A DNA stretch of 64,000 bases, taken from the NCBI RefSeq assembly GCF_017377775.1, contig NZ_JAFVLN010000028.1, forward strand, positions 22,942 through 86,941, in the 5' to 3' direction. Below the pieces are notes generated by a model that was given only the letters and a program-made list of their open reading frames with translations, was not told the DNA's origin and searched no databases. The stretch's first letter is position 1. Each line of letters opens with the position of its first letter. Of this stretch, positions 1 to 7,812 are shown in pieces. Position numbers and translations under genes: made by a program. The DNA comes from Streptomyces sp. VRA16 Mangrove soil. Its GTDB lineage: Bacteria; Actinomycetota; Actinomycetes; Streptomycetales; Streptomycetaceae.

Positions 1-251
1 CAGGCGCCCGCCACGTACAGGGCCGCGGCGAGCCCGGTGACCTGGGCCGATGAGATGGGCAGGCCGCTGCCGGACTCCGAGAGGCGGCCCGCGATGTTTC
101 CTACGACGGTGACTTCGAGGCCGTCGAGGATCCAGACGGTGCCGAGGCCGATGACTACGGTCCAGTGCCAGCGGGACCAGGGGAGGCGGTCCAGGCGGGC
201 GGGGACGGAGGTGGTGATGGTGGTGCCGTTTTCTTGAGCGCCGAGGGACAT
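1..251 (-). CDS. MFS transporter, N-terminal part (truncated by window edge)
   Basis: Reading leftward from ATG at 251, the frame stays open to the window edge. It encodes a short polar N-terminus followed by a Trp-His-Trp-Thr-Val-Val-Ile-Gly segment and an Asp-Gly-Leu-Glu motif inside the first membrane helix. This is typical of the first helix of sugar/aromatic-acid type MFS transporters, where an acidic residue sits near a Gly-rich turn. About 83 residues are visible, covering one helix and the start of a second. The substrate cannot be told from this piece. The gene is followed on its upstream side by a repeat array rather than an obvious promoter. Confidence 0.75.
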   Translation of the reverse strand, partial: MSLGAQENGTTITTSVPARLDRLPWSRWHWTVVIGLGTVWILDGLEVTVVGNIAGRLSESGSGLPISSAQVTGLAAALYVAGA

Positions 252-687
252 GGCCCCCTCCTCGTCGAGGGAGTACGGACCGTGTCCGGGTGCCCCGAAA
301 GGGGCGCGGGACTGCATCGATTTGCGACGGGCGGTGAGATGAGCCCCGTCAGGGGCGCGGGGCTGAGTCCATCAGCGGCTCCGCCGCGGGGCGCGACCGA
401 CGGCGAGGTCAGCCCCGACAGAGGCGCGGGACTGTGTCTACGTGCGGCTCCGCCGCGTGGGCGCGACCGGCGGTGGTCGTGCCCCGTCAGGGGCGCGGGG
501 AACTGCGCGACCAGCCCCCACCGGAGCCGCGCCCGGCAACACCGCGACCGGGACCGAGCTGGACGCCGGTGGGAACGCTCACCCCGCGCCGGGGTGCCGC
601 CTTGCCCACCCTGCCGCCCCAGGCGGCAGATTGCCCAAGGCGGGGACGACCGGCGGCAGATTGCCCGAGGCTCTGGGGGGGGGTGTT
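252..687. repeat. Repeat array, left copy: R units, module B, module A (inverted)
   Basis: This gene-free stretch is made almost wholly of dispersed repeat modules, reading on the minus strand. Going right: two to three degenerate copies of a 70-bp unit (about 297-488) containing GGCTCCGCCGCG and GGGGCGCGGG; module B with AGGGGCGCGGGGAACTGCGC at 489-508; then module A at about 575-670 with two copies of GGCAGATTGCCC (625-636 and 655-666). The same modules occur in mirror orientation at 3594-4127. Module B can fold, because GGTCGTGCCCC and GGGGC plus CGCGACC form nested arms. It may act as the 3' end or terminator of the DUF445 gene that reads into it. Confidence 0.8.
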
Positions 688-2034
688 TTACGCTCCGAAA
701 GCTCTCGACACCGTGTAGATCAAGAGTCCCGCCAGGGAACCGACCACCGTTCCGTTGATCCGGATGAACTGGAGGTCGCGGCCGATGTGGGCCTCGATCT
801 TGCGGGAGGTGTGCTCGGCGTCCCAGCCGGCCACGGTGTCCGTGATGAGAGAGGTGATCTCGGCGCGGTACGTCGTCACGACGTAGACCGCCGCACCCTC
901 CACCCACCCGTCGACCTTCGCCTGCACCTTCGCGTCGGACGCCATCCGCGCCCCCAGCGAGAGCAGCGAGGCCCGTACGCGCAGCCGCAGTTCGCTGCGC
1001 TCGTCCTCGGCCGCCGCCACGATCATCGAGCGGACCGCGGACCAGGTCGAGGCGATCAGGTCCTGCACCTCGGAGCGGCCGAGGACCTCGGACTTGAGGC
1101 GCTCCACGCGCGCGCGGGTGTCGGAGTCGGACTGCAGGTCGCCCGCGAAGTCGCGCAGGAAACGGTCGACGGCGCCGCGGGCCGGGTGCTCGGGCATGTC
1201 GCGCATCTCGGTGACGAAGCGGAGCAGCTCCTTGTAGACCCGCTCGCCGACGCGCTTGTCGACGAAGCGCGGGGTCCAGCCGGGGGCGCCGCCCTGCACC
1301 GCGTCCATGACGGAGTCGGAGTGCAGGACCAGCCAGTCGTGGGCGCGGGCGCAGACCAGGTCGACGACGCGCTTGTGGCCGCCGTCCGCGACGACCTTCT
1401 CCAGCATCTTGCCGATCCCCGGCGCGATCTCCGCGTTGTCGGCGCGGCGCGTGATGGCCTCGCCGACGACGGCCTGGACGTCGGAGTCGCGCAGCACGGT
1501 CAGGGCGCCGCGCAGCGCGGTGGCGAGCTCGGCGGTCACCCGGTCCGCGTTCTTGGGCTCGGCCAGCCAGGCGCCGAGGCGCGAGCCGATGCCGACCGAG
1601 CGCAGGCGGTCGCGGACCACGTCCCCCGAGAGGAAGTTCTCCCCGACGAACTCGCCCAGCGAGAGCCCCAGTTGGTCCTTCTTCTTCGGGATGATCGCGG
1701 TGTGCGGGATGGGGATGCCGAGGGGGTGCCGGAACAGGGCCGTGACCGCGAACCAGTCGGCGAGCGCGCCGACCATGCCCGCCTCGGCCGCCGCCGCGAC
1801 ATAACCGGCCCAGGCGCCCGCGCCGGAGTGCTCGGCCCAGGTGGTCAGTACGTAGACGACCGCGACCAGGACGAGCAGGCCGGTGGCCGTCGTCTTCATC
1901 CGGCGCACACCGCGGCGCTTCTCCTCGTCGGCCGCGGTGAACTCGGTGACGGAGCGGGGTTGACGGCTGGGCGCGGGGGAATGCTCCCCGGAGCCCACCG
2001 AACCCGATTCGCCCCTTTTGACCTTTTCGCTCAT
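688..2034 (-). CDS. DUF445 family membrane protein
   Basis: A 448-residue protein of the DUF445 (YjiN-like) family, function unknown. It starts at ATG 2034. After a basic, Ser-rich N-terminus there is a membrane segment at about residues 48-66 and a second Ala/Gly-rich one at about 75-95 containing the family-typical Met-Val-Gly-Ala-Leu-Ala-Asp-Trp-Phe-Ala-Val. This is followed by His-Pro-Leu-Gly-Ile-Pro-Ile-Pro-His-Thr-Ala-Ile-Ile-Pro, a hallmark of the family. The long central part is charged and helical, and a last hydrophobic helix lies at the C-terminus (Gly-Ser-Leu-Ala-Gly-Leu-Leu). The gene is divergent from the SGNH hydrolase at 2271 and ends inside the left repeat array. Confidence 0.9.
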   Translation of the reverse strand: MSEKVKRGESGSVGSGEHSPAPSRQPRSVTEFTAADEEKRRGVRRMKTTATGLLVLVAVVYVLTTWAEHSGAGAWAGYVAAAAEAGMVGALADWFAVTALFRHPLGIPIPHTAIIPKKKDQLGLSLGEFVGENFLSGDVVRDRLRSVGIGSRLGAWLAEPKNADRVTAELATALRGALTVLRDSDVQAVVGEAITRRADNAEIAPGIGKMLEKVVADGGHKRVVDLVCARAHDWLVLHSDSVMDAVQGGAPGWTPRFVDKRVGERVYKELLRFVTEMRDMPEHPARGAVDRFLRDFAGDLQSDSDTRARVERLKSEVLGRSEVQDLIASTWSAVRSMIVAAAEDERSELRLRVRASLLSLGARMASDAKVQAKVDGWVEGAAVYVVTTYRAEITSLITDTVAGWDAEHTSRKIEAHIGRDLQFIRINGTVVGSLAGLLIYTVSRAFGA

Positions 2035-2270
2035 CGCCTGTCACCCATCAGGTCACCCGACACCTGCATCTGTCATTCCCCTCACATTGTCCCTTCTGTG
2101 ACCTACTCCCGGAACGGAGCACAAGTTCCCGGCGTCTACGTGGTTGGAAACACGACACGGGAGGAGGGGGGCAGCGTCGGCCCCCTCGTTCACCTGTCCG
2201 AGCCATGACGCATCATGGACTCATCACACCGGAGCCTCGGGCTCCCCCTGCCCGAGGAGACGCACACCGC

Positions 2271-3593
2271 ATGACCAAGCGTCACGGTTATGCCTTGTTG
2301 GCCGCGCTCGTCGCGGTCGCAGTGGTGATCTCTGCCGCCATATACGTCGGCTTCTCCGGCGTCCTGCGGGGCGGCGACAACACCGTGGAAGCGGGCGGCA
2401 CCCACCAGCGCGGTTCGGCCGCGCCCGCGTCCACCGGCACCTGGGCCGGCAGTTGGTCGGCCTCCCCAGCGGGCGCCGAGCCCGGAACAGAGACGAATGG
2501 TTTCGCCGGACGCTCCGTGCGCAACGTGGTGCACACCAGCATCGGCGGCACCGGTGCCCGCATCACGCTCTCCAATCTCTACGGTCAGCAGCCGCTCAGC
2601 ATCACGCACGCGTCGATCGCCGTGGCGTCGGCGCCCAACAGCCCGACGGCGCTGGCCGGCACGGTGCGGCGACTCACGTTCTCCGGGAACACCTCGGTGG
2701 TGATCCCGGCCGGTGAGCAGGTCATCAGCGACTCCGTGCGACTGCGGGTGCCGAGCGACTCGGACATGCTCGTCTCCACGTACTCGCCCACGGCGTCGGG
2801 CCCGGTCACGTACCACCCGCAGGCCCGGCAGATGTCGTACGTGGCGAGCGGCGACCTCGTCGAGGAGCCGACCGGCACGCGGTACACCGAGCAGAGCCCG
2901 TACTGGCGCTATCTGACCGCGCTCGACGTGCTCAGCAACGAGGCGGAGGGTTCCGTCGTCGTCATCGGTGACTCGCTCACCGACGGCATCACCTCCACCA
3001 TGGGGGCCAACCACCGCTGGCCCGACTTCCTCGCCGAGCGGCTGCGCACCGAGTCGGGTGCCCCGCGCTACGGCGTCGTGAACCAGGGGATCAGCGGCAA
3101 CCGCGTGCTGGCCGACGGGTTGGGGCGGCCGGCCAACAACCCGAGCGGGCTGGCACGTTTCGAGCGGGACGCGCTCGGCCGGTCCGGGGTGCGGGCCGTC
3201 GTCGTCGACCTCGGGATCAACGACATCCTGCGGCCGCCGCAGCAGACCGACCCCGACAAGATCGTGGCCGGTCTGCGGGAACTGGTCCGGCAGGCGCACG
3301 CGCGCGGGCTGCGGGTGGTCGGGGCCACGCTCATGCCGTTCCAGGGGCACCGGGGGTACACGCCCGCCCTCGAGACCGTCCGGCAGGCCGTGAACGCGCA
3401 GATCCGTGCCGGGAAGGTCTACGACAGCTACGTCGACTTCGACAAGGCGCTGCGGGATCCTTACAACCCGCGCAAGTTGCTGCCGCACTATGACTCGGGT
3501 GACCATCTGCACCCCAGTGACGCCGGTTACCGCAAGATGGCCGACTCCTTCGACCTCTCCACCCTCAAGTCCACAACCGGCGCCGAACTCTAG
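2271..3593 (+). CDS. SGNH/GDSL-family hydrolase, membrane-anchored or secreted
   Basis: A 440-residue serine esterase of the SGNH superfamily. The start at ATG 2271 is chosen because GAGGAG lies about 11 bases upstream; an earlier in-frame ATG at 2205 has no such site. Residues 7-29 form a signal anchor. The catalytic blocks are in order: Gly-Asp-Ser-Leu-Thr-Asp-Gly (Ser near 234), Asn-Gln-Gly-Ile-Ser-Gly-Asn, Leu-Gly-Ile-Asn-Asp, and Asp-His-Leu-His-Pro-Ser-Asp near the C-terminus. The N-terminal 200 residues are a beta-rich domain common to secreted actinobacterial members. It probably acts outside the membrane on an ester (lipid, polysaccharide acetate). The true substrate is unknown. Confidence 0.92.
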   Translation: MTKRHGYALLAALVAVAVVISAAIYVGFSGVLRGGDNTVEAGGTHQRGSAAPASTGTWAGSWSASPAGAEPGTETNGFAGRSVRNVVHTSIGGTGARITLSNLYGQQPLSITHASIAVASAPNSPTALAGTVRRLTFSGNTSVVIPAGEQVISDSVRLRVPSDSDMLVSTYSPTASGPVTYHPQARQMSYVASGDLVEEPTGTRYTEQSPYWRYLTALDVLSNEAEGSVVVIGDSLTDGITSTMGANHRWPDFLAERLRTESGAPRYGVVNQGISGNRVLADGLGRPANNPSGLARFERDALGRSGVRAVVVDLGINDILRPPQQTDPDKIVAGLRELVRQAHARGLRVVGATLMPFQGHRGYTPALETVRQAVNAQIRAGKVYDSYVDFDKALRDPYNPRKLLPHYDSGDHLHPSDAGYRKMADSFDLSTLKSTTGAEL

Positions 3594-4127
3594 GCCCCGG
3601 CCGACGGCGCCCCCGCCGCCTTGGGCAATCTGCCGCCTTGGGCTTTCCCGCCCCGGCCGGCTGCCGCGCCGCCGCAGGTCATTTGCCGCCCGCCACGGCC
3701 GCCTTGGGCAATCTGCCGCCTTGGGCTTTCCCGCCCCGGCCGGCTGCCGCGCCGCCTTGGGCAATCTGCCGCCATGGGCGGCAGGGTGGGCAAGGCGGCA
3801 CCCCGGCGCGGGGCGAGCGCTCCAACCGGCCTCCAGCTCGGTCCCGGGCGCACCACCGCCGGGTGCAGGCCCGGTGGGGGCTGGTCGCGCAGTTCCCCGC
3901 GCCCCTACGGGGCACGACCACCGCCGATCGCGCCCCCGCGGCGGAACCGCACATCGACACAGCCCCGCGCCCCCGACGGGGCACACCTCACCGCCGATCG
4001 CGCCCCCGCGGCGGAACCGCACATCGACACAGCCCCGCGCCCCTGACAGGGCACACCTCACCGCCGATCGCGCCCGCACGGCGGAACCGCACATCGACAC
4101 AGCCCCGCGCCCCTCAAAGGGCCCCGC
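3594..4127. repeat. Repeat array, right copy: module A x3, module B, three 70-bp units
   Basis: There is no gene here. Module A occurs with GGGCAATCTGCC at 3623, 3706 and 3759; the last copy continues into an imperfect inverted repeat (GCCTTGGGCAATCTGCCGCC against GGGCGGCAGGGTGGGCAAGG, ending near 3798). Module B follows, with TCGCGCAGTTCCCCGCGCC from 3885. Then comes a tandem repeat with an exact 70-bp period: units begin at 3921, 3991 and 4061 with CCGCCGATCGCGCCC and contain ACATCGACACAGCCCCGCG. The order mirrors the left array (252-687), so the two form a long inverted repeat around two genes. The array lies between convergent genes and may also terminate transcription. Confidence 0.9.
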
Positions 4128-5000
4128 TCAATCCCAGTGCCGCCGCTGCCTGCGCTCCCGGCGCTCCTCCAGGCGGTCCAGGTGTTCCTCCATGCGCTCC
4201 CGGTGCCGGTCGAGCCGGTCCTCGTGGAGGCGGTGATGCCGGTCCCCGAGCAGCTCGCGCCGGTCCTCCCGGCGGTCCAGCTTCTCCCGGCGCCGCTCCT
4301 CCTTGAGCCGCTGCCGCTCGGCCTTGGGGAGCTTGCGCTCGACCCCGACCCCGCCCCAGAACGCGAACCCGGTGACGATCACGCGCGGCGCCCCGGGCTC
4401 CCCGGGCACCCCCGACTCCCGGTGGTCGAAGCCGCCCATGATCCCGATGCCGCGCACCACGACCTCGACGCCGGGCGGCACGATCACATTGACGCCGCCC
4501 ATGATGGCGACGCAGTTGATGGTGACCTCGCGGTCCTCGAAGTTGGCCTCGCGCAGGTCGAGTTCACCGCCGCCCATGACCGCCACGCAGTCCATCCGGC
4601 GCGGCACCGTCCACCGCCCCCGACGCTCGAACCCGGACAGGACGCCGACGCCCCACGCGGTCCCGCCCGCCTGCCCGCCGATCCGGGACGCCCAGTCGAC
4701 GGCGCCCTCGGGCAGCGGTCCCTTCACCAGGTTCACCGGAGTGGGGGCCACCGGAGCCGGGGCGGGAGCGCCCGCGCCGGGCAGATCACGGGTGAGGGGC
4801 GCCAGGTCCCGGTACGTACGTGCCTTGTACGTCTCCTCCAGGCGCTCGTTGAACTCGTCCATGTCGAGGCGCCCCTCGGCCATCGCGTCGCGCAGCCGCT
4901 CGGCGACCTGCTCGCGGTCGGCGTCGGAGGCCCGCAGATCCAGCGCGGCGTCGGCGGGATCGGTGTCGTCGGGGCGGTCCGGGAGCGATGCGTCCGTCAT
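4128..5000 (-). CDS. DUF1707 / LiaF-like C-terminal domain protein
   Basis: A 290-residue protein. Residues about 22-75 form a DUF1707 (SHOCT-like) domain with Leu-Arg-Ala-Ser-Asp-Ala-Asp-Arg-Glu and Gly-Arg-Leu-Asp-Met-Asp-Glu-Phe. A Pro/Ala linker follows, then a beta-strand domain with repeated Ala-Val-Met-Gly-Gly and Ile-Met-Gly-Gly turns, as in the cell-wall-active antibiotics response (LiaF/YvqF C-terminal) family. The last 65 residues are an unusually Arg/Glu-rich helix, likely coiled coil. No membrane helix is visible. The start at ATG 5000 is clean. It could be a cytosolic envelope-stress or regulatory protein; the exact role is unknown. Confidence 0.85.
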   Translation of the reverse strand: MTDASLPDRPDDTDPADAALDLRASDADREQVAERLRDAMAEGRLDMDEFNERLEETYKARTYRDLAPLTRDLPGAGAPAPAPVAPTPVNLVKGPLPEGAVDWASRIGGQAGGTAWGVGVLSGFERRGRWTVPRRMDCVAVMGGGELDLREANFEDREVTINCVAIMGGVNVIVPPGVEVVVRGIGIMGGFDHRESGVPGEPGAPRVIVTGFAFWGGVGVERKLPKAERQRLKEERRREKLDRREDRRELLGDRHHRLHEDRLDRHRERMEEHLDRLEERRERRQRRHWD

Positions 5001-5019
5001 ACGTCCCAGCGTACGGGCG

Positions 5020-6039
5020 TCAGGGCGCTACGGAAGCTCCCCCGGCATACATCCGCGCGATCACACTCTCGATGTCGGGTTCGCGCACCGAAAGATCGGC
5101 CAGCGGATACCGCCCGGCGATCGCGGCGACCAGCGGCGCCGCCGACCGCCCCGCGGGGAACGCCAGCCACTGCCGCGCCCCCGACACCTTCACCACCCGC
5201 GCGCACCCGGTGAACTCCACGTCCAGCGGCGGCAGTTCGTGCTCCAGGTCGACCACGAGGGTGCGCTCGCCGCCGCCCAGCTCGTGCAGCCCGTCGAGCG
5301 AACCGTCGTACACGAGCCGCCCGTGGTCGATGACCATCACCCGTCGGCACAGCTGCTCGATATCGGTGAGGTCGTGCGTGGTCAGCAGGACGGTCGTGCC
5401 CCGCTCGGTGTTCAACTCCCGCAGGAAATCCCGCACTTTGACCTTGGAGACGACGTCCAGGCCGATGGTCGGCTCGTCCAGGTACAGCACCTCGGGGTCG
5501 TGAAGCAGCGCCGCCGCGATGTCGCCGCGCATCCGCTGGCCGAGCGAGAGCTGACGGACGGGCACCTCCAACAGCTCGGCCAGTTCGAGGAGTTCGACGC
5601 AGCGCGCGAGGTTCTCCTCGTAGCGGGCGTCGGGGATCCGGTACATGCGGCGCATCAGCCGGTAGGAGTCGATCAGCGGCAGGTCCCACCACAGGGTCGT
5701 GCGCTGCCCGAAGACGACGCCGATGCGGTGCGCGAGCCGGGCCCGCTCGCGCGACGGGTCGATGCCCGCCACCCGCAGCCGGCCGGCGCTCGGGGTGAGG
5801 ATGCCGGTGAGCATCTTGATGGTGGTCGACTTGCCCGCGCCGTTCGGCCCGATGTAGCCGACCATCTCGCCGCGCGGCACCGTGAAGCTCAGCGCGTCCA
5901 CGGCCCGCACCTCGCGCCGCTCCCGGCGCAGGAAGCCCGCTCTGCGCCGTACGTCGAAGACCTTCTCGACGCCGTCCACCTCGATCAGGGCGTCACCGGC
6001 ACCCGACGCGTCCCCGACTGCCCTGTCCGTGTCCGTCAC
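5020..6039 (-). CDS. ABC-2 type exporter ATP-binding protein
   Basis: A 339-residue ABC ATPase of the DrrA/COG4586-like group. It shows Walker A Gly-Pro-Asn-Gly-Ala-Gly-Lys-Ser-Thr, a signature Leu-Ser-Leu-Gly-Gln-Arg-Met-Arg, Walker B Val-Leu-Tyr-Leu-Asp-Glu-Pro-Thr-Ile-Gly-Leu-Asp and a Thr-Thr-His-Asp switch. The C-terminal 100 residues are the accessory domain usual in this subfamily. It is the last gene of a three-gene operon whose two upstream genes encode the permeases; six bases separate it from the next. Substrate unknown; relatives include drug and lipid exporters. Confidence 0.93.
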   Translation of the reverse strand: MTDTDRAVGDASGAGDALIEVDGVEKVFDVRRRAGFLRRERREVRAVDALSFTVPRGEMVGYIGPNGAGKSTTIKMLTGILTPSAGRLRVAGIDPSRERARLAHRIGVVFGQRTTLWWDLPLIDSYRLMRRMYRIPDARYEENLARCVELLELAELLEVPVRQLSLGQRMRGDIAAALLHDPEVLYLDEPTIGLDVVSKVKVRDFLRELNTERGTTVLLTTHDLTDIEQLCRRVMVIDHGRLVYDGSLDGLHELGGGERTLVVDLEHELPPLDVEFTGCARVVKVSGARQWLAFPAGRSAAPLVAAIAGRYPLADLSVREPDIESVIARMYAGGASVAP

Positions 6040-6045
6040 CCGACG

Positions 6046-6876
6046 TCAACTCCCCGTACTGCGATATCCGCGCAGCGCGGCCCGCCACGCGACCCCCGCC
6101 GCGCCCAGGCACGCGGCGGCCACGAACGGCGGCGCGAACGCCACCCACTGCGGCAGCCCCAGCGGATAGGGGCGGCCGAGGATGTAGAGCGCCGGCACCC
6201 AGTTCACGAAGGCCAGCGGGAAGACGAAGGTCACGCCCCGCAGCAGACCCTCGCCGAAGACGGTGGGCGGGTACTGGAGCATGGCGGTGCCGCCGAACGT
6301 CGCGGCGTTCTGCACCTCGGCCGCGTCCTGCGCCACGACCTGGAAGGACGCGCCCGCGATGAACACCGCGACGAAGATCCCGGCGCCGCTGACCAGCAGC
6401 ACGGGCACGAGCGCCGCCTTGGCCGGGGTCCAGTGGACGTGCAGCGCCGTCACCGACCAGGCGAGCACCAGCAGCCCCTGGGTGACCCGGCCGAGCCTGC
6501 GCAGCGTGAACCGGTCGGCGGCCATCTGCACGAGGACCGGCGCGGGCCGCACCAGGAACACGTCGAGCGTTCCGTCCCGCACCCGCTGCCCGAGCCGCCC
6601 CAGCGAGCCCGCGAACAGGTCGGCGAGGCCGAAGGCGGCGCCCGCGGTGCCGTAGAGGAAGGCGATCTCGGGCAGGCTGTAGCCGCCGAGCCGGTCGACC
6701 CGCGAGAACATCAGCAGGATCCCGACGAACTCCAGGCCCGACGCCGCGAAGTTGCCGAAGGTCGTCATCACGAAGGACGCCCGGTACGTCATCGTGGAGC
6801 GGATCCACATGCCGCTGATCATGCGGAACGTACGGGTGCCCGTCGCCACCGCGGCCGCGGCCCGGGAGCTAGCCAC
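6046..6876 (-). CDS. ABC-2 family permease (COG3694-like)
   Basis: A 276-residue integral membrane protein with about six predicted helices. The N-terminal Trp-Ile-Arg-Ser-Thr-Met-Thr-Tyr-Arg-Ala-Ser segment leads into the first helix, and a conserved Arg-Val-Arg-Asp-Gly-Thr-Leu-Asp-Val-Phe-Leu-Val-Arg-Pro motif lies in a cytosolic loop. It belongs to the uncharacterised ABC-2 permease group that is always paired with a second permease and a DrrA-like ATPase. Its start overlaps the end of the upstream permease by eight bases, suggesting coupled translation. Confidence 0.9.
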   Translation of the reverse strand: MASSRAAAAVATGTRTFRMISGMWIRSTMTYRASFVMTTFGNFAASGLEFVGILLMFSRVDRLGGYSLPEIAFLYGTAGAAFGLADLFAGSLGRLGQRVRDGTLDVFLVRPAPVLVQMAADRFTLRRLGRVTQGLLVLAWSVTALHVHWTPAKAALVPVLLVSGAGIFVAVFIAGASFQVVAQDAAEVQNAATFGGTAMLQYPPTVFGEGLLRGVTFVFPLAFVNWVPALYILGRPYPLGLPQWVAFAPPFVAAACLGAAGVAWRAALRGYRSTGS

Positions 6877-7681
6877 CCTGCACCACCACCCGTCGCACCG
6901 CCACCGTCTGCACCGCGCGCCCCACGGCGAGCAGCCCGGCGCCCCACGCGGCCTGGAAGAGGAAGCTGCCGAGGACGCCGCGCCGCGGATGCGTGCCCAT
7001 CAGCACATCGGCGGGGATCTGGAGCAGCGACGACCAGGGCAGCGCGCGGGCGAGGTCGCCGATGGCGCCGGGGAAGACGTTCAGCGGCAGCAGGATCCCG
7101 GAGAAGAAGGTGCCGACGATTCCGTACATCTGCGCCGCCCCGTTCCCCTCCATCAGCCAGAACGCCGACATCGCCACGAGATGGCGCAGCGCGAAGCTGA
7201 CGACGCAGCCGAGCAGCACCGAGACGAGGAAGGCCAGCCATCTCAGGACATCGTGCGGCAGGGCGAGTGGAAAGACGAGGGCGCCGACCGTGAGCGGCAC
7301 GACGCCGCGGCCGATCAGCTGGTACAGGGCCCGGCCCAGGTCGAGGGAGAGCCACCAGCACTGCTGGTCGACGGGCCGGTACAGGTCGACGGCGATGTCC
7401 CCGCTGCGGATCCGCTCCATCAGCTCGACCTCGACCCCGTTCGGCATGCCGAGCATCATCACGGAGTAGAGCGCCTGTCCCACCCACACGTAGGTGAGCG
7501 CCTGCGCCTGGTCGTACCCGCCGAGGTGCGGGCGCTCGTCCCACAGCGCCAGATAGGCGCAGGCGATGATCATTCCGAAGACCGTGTTGGTGACGATGCC
7601 GGCGACGGTGGACGCGCGATAGGTGGCGTACCGCCGCAGTCCGCCCGCGGTGACGGTCGCGTACAGCCGGAGAGCTCCCAC
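6869..7681 (-). CDS. ABC-2 family permease (COG4587-like), first gene of the operon
   Basis: About 270 residues with six predicted helices. I place the start at GTG 7681 because the conserved part of such permeases begins with Leu-Arg-Leu-Tyr-Ala and Gly-Leu-Arg-Arg-Tyr-Ala-Thr-Tyr-Arg; an in-frame ATG at 7723 is the alternative and neither has a strong ribosome site. The loop motif Arg-Ile-Arg-Ser-Gly-Asp-Ile-Ala-Val-Asp-Leu-Tyr-Arg-Pro matches that of the partner permease, as expected for a heterodimer. The operon is divergent from the penicillin-binding protein gene at 7813, leaving about 130 bases for both promoters. Confidence 0.88.
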   Translation of the reverse strand: MGALRLYATVTAGGLRRYATYRASTVAGIVTNTVFGMIIACAYLALWDERPHLGGYDQAQALTYVWVGQALYSVMMLGMPNGVEVELMERIRSGDIAVDLYRPVDQQCWWLSLDLGRALYQLIGRGVVPLTVGALVFPLALPHDVLRWLAFLVSVLLGCVVSFALRHLVAMSAFWLMEGNGAAQMYGIVGTFFSGILLPLNVFPGAIGDLARALPWSSLLQIPADVLMGTHPRRGVLGSFLFQAAWGAGLLAVGRAVQTVAVRRVVVQGG

Positions 7682-7812
7682 TGTCGGCAGCCTATGGGCG
7701 GCCTGGCCTCGCCTGCCATGCATTTTCCCGACGGTGTAGGAGGCTTGTGAGGCATACGAGACATATCCGTGGCGTACGTGACGTTCGACGCGAATCAGGA
7801 GTTCCACAGGAC

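Noticed and set aside
155..2044. A 629-codon minus-strand frame overlapping DUF445
   Set aside because: It is out of frame with the clear DUF445 protein, is Arg-rich throughout and passes through the repeat array.
3921..4130. The regular 70-bp repeats as a CRISPR array
   Set aside because: The units are contiguous near-identical 70-bp repeats without unique spacers, and there are no cas genes.
3621..4306. Open frames of 140-220 codons inside the right repeat array
   Set aside because: They only translate the A, B and R repeats and have no start context or conserved protein features.
4303..7200. A very long open frame (965 codons) on the plus strand
   Set aside because: It runs antisense to the DUF1707 and ABC transporter genes, has low-complexity Arg/Pro/Gly composition and no recognisable domain. 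Long antisense frames are expected in DNA with high third-position GC.
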